Assembly: GCF_018294505.1 (NCBI RefSeq)
Contig: NC_057800.1
Span: 176,994,113-177,058,112 of the forward strand
Direction of reading: 5' to 3'
Source: Triticum aestivum
Lineage: Eukaryota; Streptophyta; Magnoliopsida; Poales; Poaceae
Length of the DNA stretch: 64,000 nucleotides
The notes below the pieces were generated by a model. It ran no database searches. It saw only the letters and a program-made list of their open reading frames with translations, and had not been told where the DNA came from. Below are positions 8,971 to 19,100 of the stretch, one piece after another (position 1 is the stretch's first letter; every line of letters begins with the position of its first letter). Made by a program: the position numbers and the translations under genes.

Positions 8971-11809
8971 GCATCCCCAAGCTTAATTCCTGCTCGTCCT
9001 CGAGTAGGTAAATGATAAAAACAGAATTTTTGATGTGGAATGCTACCTAACATATTCATCATGTATTTCTCTTTATTGTAGCAAGAATATTCAGATCCAT
9101 AAGATTCAAGACAAAAGTTTAATATTGACATAAAAATAATAATACTTCAATCATACTAACTAAGCAATCATGTCTTCTCAAAATAACATGGCCAAAGAAA
9201 GTTCATCCCTACAAATTCATATAGTTTAGTCATGCTCCATTTTCGTCACACAAGAATGCTCTCATCATGCACAACCCCGATGACAAGCCAAGCAATTGTT
9301 TCATACTTTAGTAATCTCAAACTTTTTTCAACTTTCATGCAATACATGAGCGTGAGCCATGGATATAACACTATGGGTGGAATAGAATATAATGAGGGTG
9401 TTATGTGAAGAAGACAAAAAGGAGAAAGTCTCACATCGACGCAACTAATCAATGGGCTAGGGAGATGCCCATCAATTGATGTCAATGCAAGGAGTAGGGA
9501 TTGGCATGCAACGGATGCACTAGAGCTATAAATGTATGAAAGCTCAACAAAAGAAACTAAGTGGGCGTGCATCCAACTTGTTTGCTCACGAAGACCTAGG
9601 GCACTTGAGGAGGCCCATTGTTGGAATATACAAGCCAAGTTCTATAATGAAAATTTCCCACTAGTATATGAAAGTGACAAAACAAGAGACTCTCTATCAT
9701 GAAGATCTTGGTGCTACTTTGAAGCACAAGTGTGGAAAAAAGGATAGTGGCATTTCCCCTTTTATTTTATTTTTATTTTTTATTTGTCCTTTTTTGGCCT
9801 TTCTCTCTTTTTTGGCCTTTCCCCCTTTTCTGCCTTTTTTGGGACAATGCTCTATTAATGATGATCATCACACTTCTATTTATTTACAACTCAATGATTA
9901 CAACTCGATACTAGAACAAGGTATGACTCTATATGAATGCCTCCGGCGGTGTACCGGGATGGGCAATGAATCAAGAGTGACATGTATGATAAATTATGAA
10001 TGGTGGCCTTGCCACAAATACTATGTCAACTACATGATCATGCAAGGCAATATGACAATGATGATGTGTGTCATGATGAACGGAACGGTGGAAAGTTGCA
10101 TGGCAATATATCTCGGAATGGCTATGGAAATGCCATAATAGGTAGGTATGGTGGCTGTTTTGAGGAAGATATAAGGAGGTTTATGTGTGATAGAGCTTAT
10201 GATATCACGGGGTTTGGATGCACCGGTGAAGTTTGCACCAACTCTCAATGTGAGAAAGGGCAATGCATGGTACCGAAGAGGCTAGCAATGATGGAAGGGT
10301 TAGAGTGCGTATAATCCATGGACTCAACATTAGTCATAAAGAACTCACATACTTATTGCAAAAGTGTACAAGTCATAAAAAACCAATCATTACGCGCATG
10401 CTCCTAGGGGGATAGACTGGTAGGAAAAGACCATCGCTCGTCCCCGACCGCCACTCATAAGGAAGACAATCAAATAACACCTCATGTTTCAAATTTGTTA
10501 CACAACATTTACCATACGTGCATGCTATGGGACTTGCAAACTTCAACACAAGTATTCCTCAAATTCACAACTACCCAACTAGCACAAATTTGATATCACT
10601 ATCTCCATATCTCAAACAATCATCAAGTATCAAACTTCTCTTAGTATTCAATGCACTTATATGAAAGTTTTTATTATATCCCTCTTGGATGCCCATCATA
10701 TTAGGAATAGTTTCATAACCAAAGCAAACTACCATGCTGTTTAGGACTCTCAAAATAATATAAGTGAAGCATGCGGTTTCATCTATTTCTATAAAATAAA
10801 ACCACCACCGTGCTCTAAAAAGATGTAAGTGAAGCAGTAGAGCAACAACAAACTACTCCAAAAGATATAAGAGAAGATCAATGAGTAGTCGAATAATTAT
10901 GAAACTATATGAAGACCCTCTAACATTTAAGAATTTCAGATCTTGGTATTTTATTCAAACAGCAAGTAAAACAAAATAAAATAAAAATGACGCTCCAAGC
11001 AAAACACATATCATGTGGCGAATAAAAATATAGCTCCAAGTAAAGTTACCGATGAACGAAGACGAAAGAGGGGATGCCTTCCGGGGCATCCCCAAGCTTA
11101 GGATCTTGGTTGTACTTGAATATTACCTTGGGGTGCCTTGGTCATCCAAAATCTTAGGCTCTTGCCACTCCTTATTCCATAGTCCATCGAATCTTTACCC
11201 AAAACTTGAAAACTTCACAACACAAAACTTAACAGAAAACTCGTGAGCTCCGTTAGCGGAAGAAAACAAAACACCACTTCAAGGTACTGTTGTGAACTCA
11301 TTCTAAATTCATATTTGTGTAATATCTAATGTATTCCAACTTCTCTATGGTTTATAAACTCTTTTACTAGCCAGAGATTCATCAAAATAAGTAAACAACA
11401 TATGAAAAACAGAATCTGTCAAAAACAGAACAGTCTGTAGTAATCTGTAACTAACGCAAACTTATGGAACCCCAAAAATTCTAAAATAAATTACTGGACC
11501 TGAGGAATTTGTATATTAATAATCTGCAAAAAGAATTAACTAAATATCACTCTCCAATAAAAAATGGCAGCAATTCTTGTGAGCGCTAAAGTTTCTGTTT
11601 TTTACAGTAAGATCAACAAGACTTTCCCCAAGTCTTCCCAACGGTTCTACTTGGCACAAACACTAATTAAAACAATAAAACCACATCTAAACAGAGGCTA
11701 GATAAATTATTTATTACTAAACAGGAGCAAAAAGCAAGGAACAAAAATAAATTTGGGTTGCCTCCCAACAAGCGCTATCGTTTAACGCCCCTAGCTAGGC
11801 ATGATGATT
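8971..11809 (-). other. Non-coding internal region of the Sabrina-like element
   Basis: No ORF with recognisable protein similarity. It aligns by eye with 49861-52680 of the WHAM-like element and 58891-60750 of the second Sabrina-like element, including blocks such as gctcctagggggatag and ccaacaagcgctatcg. A long T-rich tract interrupted by ggcc (9744-9842) is present in all three. Short ORFs in it (for example 9668-10138 plus) are low complexity and not credible genes. Confidence 0.6.
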
Positions 11810-12603
11810 TCAATGATGCTCACATGAAAGATAAGAATTGAAATATAAAGTGAGCATCATGAAGAATATGACTAGCACATTTAATTCTAACCACTTCCTA
11901 TGCATAGGGATTTTGTGAGCAAACAACTTGTGGGAACAAGAATCAACTTGCATAGGAAGGTAAACCAAGCATAACTTCATAACTTTAAGCACATAGAGAG
12001 GAAACTTGATATTATTGCAATTCCTACAAGCATATGTTCCTCCCTCATAATAATTTTCAGTAGAATCATGAATGAATTCAACAATATAACCATCACCTAA
12101 AGCATTCTTTTCATGATCTACAAGCATAGAAATTTTATTACTCTCCACAGAAGCAAAATTCTTCTCATGAATAATAGTGGGAGCAAACTCAACAAAATAA
12201 TTATCATGTGAGGCATAATCCAATTGAAAACTAAAATCATGATGACAAGTTTCATGGATATCATTATTCTTTGTAGCATACAAGTCATCACAATAATCAT
12301 CATAGATATCAACTTTGTTCTCATAATCAATTGGAACCTCTTCCGGAATAGTGGATTCATCACAAAATAAAGTCACGACCTATCCAAATCCACTTTCATC
12401 AATATAATTATCATAAATAGGAGGCATCTTTCATCACAATAAATTTGCTCATCAAAACTTGGGGGACAAAAAATATCATCTTCATCAAACATAGCTTCCC
12501 CAAGCTTGTGGCTTTGCATATCATTAGCATCATAGATATTCAAGGAATTCATACTAACAACATTGCAATCATGATCATCATTCAAATATTTAGTGCAAAA
12601 CAT
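11810..12603 (-). pseudogene. Broken private ORF of the Sabrina-like element
   Basis: Two minus-strand frames (12603-12373 and 12376-11810) read as one degraded protein, lying where gag would normally sit just downstream of the PBS. It is very acidic (FDEDDIF, YDDYCDD), has a cysteine pair CRNCNN two-thirds through, and ends with a hydrophobic stretch (LNVLVIFFMMLTLYF) that could span a membrane. It has no resemblance to capsid or protease. I recall similar hypothetical proteins in wheat Sabrina-type elements; function unknown. An env-like relic of the Athila lineage is possible but unsupported by motifs. Confidence 0.45.
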
Positions 12604-12805
12604 TTTAATGCATTATTATTCTAACACTTTGGCACAATTTTCCTTTCCATCATACTCACGAAAGATATTAAAAAGATGAAGCGTATGAGGCAAACTCAAT
12701 TCCATATTTTTTTTGTAATTTTCTTTTATAAACTAAACTAGTGATAAAACAAGAAACTAAAAGACTCGATTGCAAGATCTAAAGATATACCTTCAAGCAC
12801 TCACC

Positions 12806-12823
12806 TCGCCGGCAACGGCGCCA
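12806..12823 (-). promoter_or_regulatory. Primer-binding site (tRNA-Asp type)
   Basis: On the minus strand this reads tggcgccgttgccgg, the pattern complementary to the 3' end of plant tRNA-Asp, ten bases from the inner edge of the LTR at 12834. It sets the element's orientation. Confidence 0.75.
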
Positions 12824-12833
12824 GAAAAGAGCT

Positions 12834-14487
12834 TGATGTCTACTACACAACCTTCTTCTTGTAGACGTTGTTGGGCCTCCAAGTGCAGAGGTTTGTAGGA
12901 CAGTAGCAAATTTCCCTTAAGTGGATGACCTAAGGTTTATCAATCCATAGGAGGCGTAGGATTAAGATGGTCTCTCTCAAGCAACCCTGCAACCAAATAA
13001 CAAAGAGTCTCTTGTGTCCCCAACACACCCAATACAATGGTAAATTGTATAGGTGCACTAGTTCGGCGAAGAGATGGTGATACAACTGGTATATGGATGG
13101 TAGATAAAGGTTTTTGTAATATGAAAATATAAAAACAGTAAGGTAGCAAGTGGTAAAAGTGAGCATAAACGGTATTGCAACGCGTTCAAACAAGGCCTAG
13201 GGTTCATACTTTCACTAGTGCAAGTTCTCTCAACAATAATAACATAATTGGATCATATAACTATCCCTCAACATGCAACAAAGAGTCACTCCAAAGTCAC
13301 TAATAGCGGAGAACAAACGAAGAGATTATAGTAAGGTACAAAACCACCTCAAAGTTATTCTTTCCAATCAATCCGTTGGGCTATTCCTATAAGTGTCACA
13401 AACAGCCCTAGAGTTCGTACTAGAATAACACCTTAAGACGCAAATCAACCAAAACCCTAATGTCACCTAGATAATCCAATGTCACCTCAAGTATCCGCGG
13501 GTATGATTATACGATATGCATCACACAATCTCAGATTCATCTATTCAACCAACACATAGAACCTCAAAGAGTGCCCCAAAGTTTCTACCGGAGAATCAAG
13601 ACAAAAACGTGTGCCAACCCCTATGAATAGATTCCCAAGATCACGGAACCCGCAAGTTGATCACCAAAACATACATCAAGTGGGTCATAGAATACCCCAT
13701 TATCACCACAGGTATCCCACGCAAGACATAATTCTCAAATCCTTAAAGACTCAATCCGATAAGATAACTTCAAAGGGAAAACTCAATCCATTACAAGAGA
13801 GTAGAGGGGGAGAAACATCATAAGATCCAACTATAATAGCAAAGCTCGCGATACATCAAGATCGTACCACCTCAAGAACACGAGAGAGAGATCAAACACA
13901 TAGCTACTGGTACATATCCTCAGCCCCGAGGGAGAACTACTCCCTCCTCGTCATGGAGAGCACTGGGATGATGAAGATGGCCACCGGAGAGGGGTTTCCC
14001 CTCCGGCAGGGTGCCGGAACGGGTCTAGATTGGTTTTCGGTGGCTACAGAGGCTTCTGGAAGCGGAACTACCGATCTATTCTGCTCCCCGATAGTTTTAG
14101 GGTATATGGATATATATAGGTGGAAGAAATACATCAGGGGAGCCACGAGTGGCCCACGAGGGTGGAGGGTGCGCCTAGGGGGGTGGGCGTGCCCCCTGCC
14201 TCGTGGCTTCCTCGTTGATCCCTTGACGTGCACTCCAAGTCTCCTGTATTGCTTTCTTTCCAAAAATAACTTTTCTGAAGGTTTCATTCCGTTTGGACTC
14301 CGTTTGATATTCCTTTTTTGCGAAACACTGAAACAAGGGGAAAACAGAAACTGGCACTGGGCTTTGGGTTAATAGGTTAGTCCCAAAAATCATATAAAAT
14401 AGAATATAAATGCATATAAAACATCCAATGTTGATAATATAATAGCATGGAACAATCAAAAATTATAGATACGTTGGAGACGTATCA
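12834..14487 (-). repeat. 5' LTR of the Sabrina-like element (1654 bp)
   Basis: Same ends as the left LTR (tgatgtctac ... gagacgtatca) with scattered substitutions and small indels. TATA run (gatatatatagg) near 14110; GC hairpin around 14150-14212. Followed directly by the TSD gtgag. Confidence 0.9.
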
Positions 14488-14747
14488 GTGAGCATGCATC
14501 ACCTTGGACTGTTGTGTGTGCTCAACTTGGACGGCTGCGCAAAGCTTGGTGAAGATGGTGGCTTCAATTCTACTTGTACTGATGTCCGTGCTCCACTTGG
14601 ATGGCTGTGAGTAACCATGGTGGACGAGCTTGTGGCCGAGGGCAGCCAAGGCGACCACCGGGAACTGTAGGTGGTCTTGCTTGTTCTCGGCAGCGTACTT
14701 ACACGAGGTGGAGGTGATGACTGAGCAAGTCAGAAATCGGTGTTGAA
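14485..14747 (-). pseudogene. Exon-like coding fragment, unknown protein
   Basis: On the minus strand an acceptor-like run of T ending in tag at 14748 is followed by an open frame of about 85 codons that includes KYAAENKQDHLQFPVVALA and LGHKLVHHGYS. It ends at a TGA created at, or present at, the edge of the Sabrina-like insertion. It has no ATG of its own, so a simple start-to-stop search would miss it. I do not recognise the protein. The gene-like composition contrasts with the AT-rich flanks and suggests a captured or decayed host exon. Confidence 0.25.
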
Positions 14748-14936
14748 CTAAAAAAAATTAGAATTGCACTAACTAAAATTAGAATTTGAACCAAGTGTGT
14801 CACTGTAGATGAACTTGTGCGTCTGTTTTTTACTCCCGCACCAGTGTAACAAATTCAGGATGACATGAATTTCTGTGCATATAATAAGATGAATGAGTGA
14901 GAGAAGAAAGAGAGTAGTAAAAGGATTTTGTTTTTT

Positions 14937-14997
14937 TCACCTTGAGATGATATCTCTTCTTGAGGTCTTGACGAAAAGTGCCGGTGTAGATACCACA
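14937..14997 (-). pseudogene. Possible PLAC8-type exon fragment
   Basis: On the minus strand, an acceptor-like ttagttag is followed by codons WSCGIYTGTFRQDLKKRYHLK and a donor-like aag|gtgaaa at the lower coordinate. The YTGxxRQxLxxxYHLK pattern is what I remember from plant PLAC8 / cell-number-regulator proteins just before their Cys-rich NSPCDPC segment. The following Cys-rich part is not found in the next open exon (14747-14485), so the gene is broken or the match is chance. Evidence is one short segment. Confidence 0.3.
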
Positions 14998-16167
14998 TGA
15001 CCACTAACTAAACACCAGACCTTTAACAAACGACGATCTCTGCTTCTAGAGTCTGAACTTATTAGCTTTTCATAATCTGAAGATGTGTAAACCATTATTT
15101 GCAAATTTCTAAAAAATCCCCAAATGCCATATAATATAAAATTGATATAATCTAAACATGTTTCTATAACACACATTGAATTGTATGTATGCTTATTTTA
15201 TGAACTAATGAGAAAAAATAGATATTGAACTTCTACACATAGTGTATGTTTTCTTTTGTATATGTTTGTGAGCTACATGGGGCGAGATACAGTTGTTTTT
15301 TAAATAAAAGCATTGAAGCGTGTTTTGCAACACCCAAAAATGAACCAAACATCCTCATGGAAATAATGTCGAACACATCATCTTCACCAATCCTCAATGC
15401 ACATAACAAGAAAGAAAAAGGTTGACGTGGGTGGCCGGGGGCTCGGCCCATCTGATGGAGTGGGACATGCCCTTGAAGGAGGAGGAATCACGCTGGAGTG
15501 GTTACCAACAGGGAGGCGGAGGAAATCGAGCACTCTCGCTCATATTTCCCCATAGCAGGGAGCGTGGCACAGGGGTGTGCTATTGAAGATGTTGCCTCCG
15601 GCGGCCGTAGGGAGAGCCGTGCGACGTTGGGGGTGAGCTTGAACTGTGCGGTGATCGCACTTGGACTGCATCGGATGCGAGGGGAGGAACTGATCCAGGG
15701 TAGCGCGGGGAGGAGATGATCGGCACCTTGACTCAGCTAGCATCATGCAGTGCAGCGGTGGGTGGACCGACGTGGTTGTGAAGAGGGACGGCGGTGCGGT
15801 CAGGCAGAGGGGCGACAACGCTGTTGGATCTGGGGTATGGGGCGCTGGCGTGATCTGGTGTGCGTGGCGCGGGGGAAGTAGGAGGCTGGAAGCGCGCCGG
15901 CAAGGGGAGGGAGGAGGTTGCCCGCGGTGGGGGGTCGGAGGGAGGAGGCAGCGCGCCAGTGGGGGAGGGATGAGGTGGCGCGTCGGCGGGGAGGGAGGGG
16001 GCGGCGCACTGGAGGAGGAGTTGGGGATCCGGAGGGAGGTGGGTAGGTTTGGGGTTCGTGGGTGCAGCGTGGTGGGTGTTTTTTCCGGTCGATGGTGATT
16101 CGGGGTAGTGGGTTGGGTTCACGAGATTATGTTTGACGTCGCGCCTATACAGGGACGGATAGTAACA

Positions 16168-16169
<2 letters not shown>
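14998..16169. other. Unclassified sequence with a GC-rich block
   Basis: From 15420 to 16090 composition turns strongly GC-rich. A minus-strand frame at 16122-15733 is proline- and serine-rich (PPPSDPPPRATSS) with overlapping frames open on both strands, typical of GC-rich leader or promoter DNA rather than a real protein. It could be the 5' end of the gene that left the exon scraps at 14485-14997, or part of an unclassified DNA transposon. No terminal inverted repeats were recognised. Confidence 0.35.

Positions 16170-16231
<62 letters not shown>
16170..16231. repeat. (AT)31 microsatellite
   Basis: Uninterrupted alternating A and T for 62 bases. It marks the junction between the unclassified stretch and the truncated copia element C1. 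Open frames across it are artefacts. Confidence 0.97.
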
Positions 16232-16235
<4 letters not shown>

Positions 16236-16541
16236 CCAACTCAACATTGCGAAGATATACCTTGAAGTTAAATCAATGTTGAAGACAAACAAAATGCGAA
16301 GACTATGCAATTATGACGCCACATGAAACACTTCAAAAGGATTTTTGTGGTGGCGTTACCCACCGTATAGGAAGTATTAGACCCAGACACGTCGCTCAAT
16401 TATCGTGGTGCTCTGAAGTCAAATTCTGCATTAATGTATTCACACTTAGAGTGTATGTCTTCATTGATTGAAGATATACAATACTTTGTGTGTTGCACAT
16501 CTAAATCATCAACATGCATAAGCGTTAGGATGTGTGTCCAA
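16232..16541 (-). other. 3' untranslated end of C1, truncated
   Basis: Follows the pol stop codon at 16542. Contains several gaagac / gtcttc words like those dense in the C1 LTR. No LTR sequence follows, so the element was truncated here. Confidence 0.5.
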
Positions 16542-16920
16542 TTACAAGACATTTGAGGATTCTAAGATATTTAGCTCACACCGCAACTTGCAAAACCTTT
16601 TCTCATCCAAGGGCTTTGTGAAGATATCTGCCAATTGCTCCTTAGTGTTGACGTGAATGATATCAATATCCTCCTTTATGACATGATCTCTGAGAAAGTG
16701 ATGACATATCTGAATGTGCTTTGTCTTCAAGTGCTGAACTGGGTTGTTGGCAATCTTGATGGCTCTCTCATTGTCGCAGTAGAGTGGCACATGCTTCAGG
16801 TGGATGCCATAGTCCTTGAGAGTTTGCTTCATCCATAGAAGCTGAGCGCAGCAAGATCCAGCAGCAATGTATTCAGATTCAGTAGTGGAGAGGGATACAT
16901 AGTTCTGCTTCTTTGAAGAC
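16542..16920 (-). pseudogene. C1 RNase H, C-terminal part
   Basis: The end of the copia polyprotein: LSTTESEYIAA (with the catalytic Glu region), a LLWMKQTL helix, YCDNERAIKIANNP with the catalytic Asp, then HTKHI-type KHIQICHHFLRD and the conserved tail LADIFTKPLDEKRF. It degrades the RNA strand during reverse transcription. The stop is at 16542. Codons continue upstream of the first Met (16832) to 16920, where N1 begins. The N-terminal part (SDADYAGD, RKSTSG) is found at 26835-26950. Confidence 0.85.
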
Positions 16921-18586
16921 TGTAGGATTGAAAGTATGTCCAGAGGGGGGGGTGGTGATTAGACTACTTGACCAAATAAAAATCTAGCCTTTTCCAAATT
17001 TTAAGTCTTGGCAGATTTTAGCAACTTAGCACAAACAAGTAATCAACCTACACATGCAATTCTAAGAGTATAGCAACGGAATGTAAAACAATTGCATATG
17101 AAGGTAAAGGGAGGAGTTTAGAGAGAGCAAACGCAATGTAGACACAGAGATTTTTGGCGTGGTTCCGATAGGTGGTGCTATCGTACATCCACGTTGATGG
17201 AGACTTCAACCCACGAAGGGTAACGGTTGCGCGAGTCCACGGAGGGCTCCACCCACGAAGGGTCCACGAATAAGCAACCTTGTCTATCCCACCATGGCCA
17301 TCACCCATGAAGGACTTGCCTCACTAGGGTAGATCTTCACGAAGTAGGCGATATCCTTGCCCGTACAAACTCCTTGGTTCAACTCCACAATCTTGACGGA
17401 GGCTCCCAAGTGACACCTAACCAATCTAGGACCACTCTCCAAAAGGTAATAGATGGTGTGTTGATGATGAACTCCTTGCTCTTGTGCTTCAAATGATAGT
17501 CTCCTCAACACTCAACTCTCTCTCATAGGATTAGATTTGGTAGAAAGATGATTTGAGTGGAAAGCAACTTGAGGAAGGCTAGAGATCAAGATTTATGTGG
17601 TTGGAATGGAATATCTTGACCTCAACACAAGTGTAGGTGGTTCTCTCTCAGAAAATGTATGTTGGAAGTGTAGGCATATTCAGATGGCTCTCTCCACAAA
17701 TGAAGAGTGGGCGGAGGGGTATAATTAGCCTCCACACAAAATCTAACCGTTACACACAAATCACCAAACTCGGTGGGACCGAATCATACAACTCGGTCAG
17801 ACCGATTTAGTTCATAATGTGACCGTTAGGGTATTCAGTGGGACCGACATGTCAACTCGATGGGACCGATTCCATTAGGGTTAGGGCATAACGTAATCTC
17901 GGTGAGACCGATTACACAAACTCGGTGGGACCGATTTTGGTAATAGGCAAATGGAGAGTTGGTCAGGCAAACTCGGTGGGACCGATTCACTCATCTCGGT
18001 TAGACCGAAACGTTACAAAGGGGAACCAGAGAGTTTGCATTGTAATCTTGGTGGGACCGATCGCTCATTTTGGTTGGACCAAAACGTTAGAAGGGAAACA
18101 GAGAGTTTGCAATCCCATCTTGGTGAGACCAAGATCCCTATCGGTGAGACTGAATTGATTATGGTTTCTGGCAGTGGCTATGTCAAATGAACTCGGTGGC
18201 GCCGGATAGAAGATTTTGGTGGGGCCGAGTCTGACTTTTGGTTTGGGACATATGTGGATATGAGAAAGTAGTTGAGGGTTTTTGGAGCATATCACTAAGC
18301 ATTTTGAGCAAGTAACTCATTAAGCAACACCTCATCCCCTTTTAATAGTATTGGCTTTTCCTATGGACCCAATGTGATCTTGGATCACTAAAATGAAAAA
18401 GGTAGAGTCTCGTGCTTTGAGCTTGAGCCAATCTTTTGTCCTTAGCATTTTGAGGGGTCCACTTTCTAATCCATGCCATGCCAATCATTGAGCTTTCCTG
18501 AAATATTTATCTTCAAATAGCATTAGCTCAATGAGCTATATGTTGTTAGGAATTACCAAAACCACCCAGGGATAGTTGCACTTTCA
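16921..18586 (-). repeat. 3' LTR of N1 (1666 bp)
   Basis: Starts tgtaggattgaaag and ends gttgcactttca. Holds a dense array of TCGGT-N3-ACCGA dyads and decayed versions from about 17769 to 18235. The TATA-like element (gtataattag, near 17720) differs from the right LTR's gtataaatag. Confidence 0.9.
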
Positions 18587-19100
18587 ATCTCCCCCTTTTT
18601 GGTAATTGATGACAACATATAGATCAAAGCTTCGACAAATGATAATAAGATTGAAAAACATCATTGCTTTGAGAAGTGTGTGATAAGCAAGAGCTCCCCC
18701 TAAATTTGAGCATTATTTATAATTTCCTTTGAATGCAAATGCACAATCGATTAGGTTCATGGGTTACTATTCCATGTCACATGCATCTTGGTGGAGCGCT
18801 CAAAATGATAGAAATTAAAAGCATGCAGTCATCACCAAGCAAGTGAATGATCATATATGAGATATAACAGATAGCATCATTCAACCAAACATTAAGGTAG
18901 CATATGATCAACCACATGATCACATAAGTATATCACAAGGACATAAAAGTATCTCACACAAGCACACAAAGTTCAACCAAAAGCAAGAGAAAGATAAAAA
19001 AGCAAGACACTCTCTCTCGAAGCCTATGATCTATACATATTTCTCCCCCTTTGGCAACAAGTTACCAAAAAGTTCGAAAATGCATAGTGCTATAAGTCTC
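18587..19100 (-). other. 3' untranslated region of N1
   Basis: Begins with the purine tract (minus strand, 18587-18602) next to the 3' LTR, then AT-rich sequence with no ORF. A second short pyrimidine run, tctccccctttgg, is at about 19042. Confidence 0.55.

Larger units (their letters stand above)
7303..14487 (-). mobile_element. Sabrina-like gypsy (Athila-type) retrotransposon, complete with TSD
   Basis: Two LTRs of about 1.66 kb (7303-8970 and 12834-14487) flank a 3.9-kb internal region. The target-site duplication gtgag is seen at 7298-7302 and 14488-14492, so both ends are original. The primer-binding site next to the right LTR fixes the orientation as minus. Internal coding capacity is limited to a broken private ORF near the PBS; there is no gag, protease, RT or integrase motif, so it is non-autonomous. 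The family name is from the remembered LTR ends (tgatacgtctccaacgtatc on the minus strand). Confidence 0.9.

Noticed and set aside
9668..10138. Plus-strand ORF of 156 codons in the Sabrina-like internal region
   Set aside because: Its middle is the T-rich tract (poly-Phe/Leu) and the homologous region in the other two copies breaks the frame.
15733..16122. Proline-rich minus-strand ORF as a real gene
   Set aside because: Open frames occur on both strands in this GC-rich block and no domain is visible; kept only as a composition feature.
16108..16326. Open frames on both strands across the AT microsatellite (YIYIYI repeats)
   Set aside because: Alternating AT lacks stop codons in these frames; it is low-complexity DNA, not a protein.
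17769..18235. CRISPR-like array from the repeated dyads
   Set aside because: Units are 13 bp with irregular spacing, inside a plant LTR, and the window is eukaryotic.
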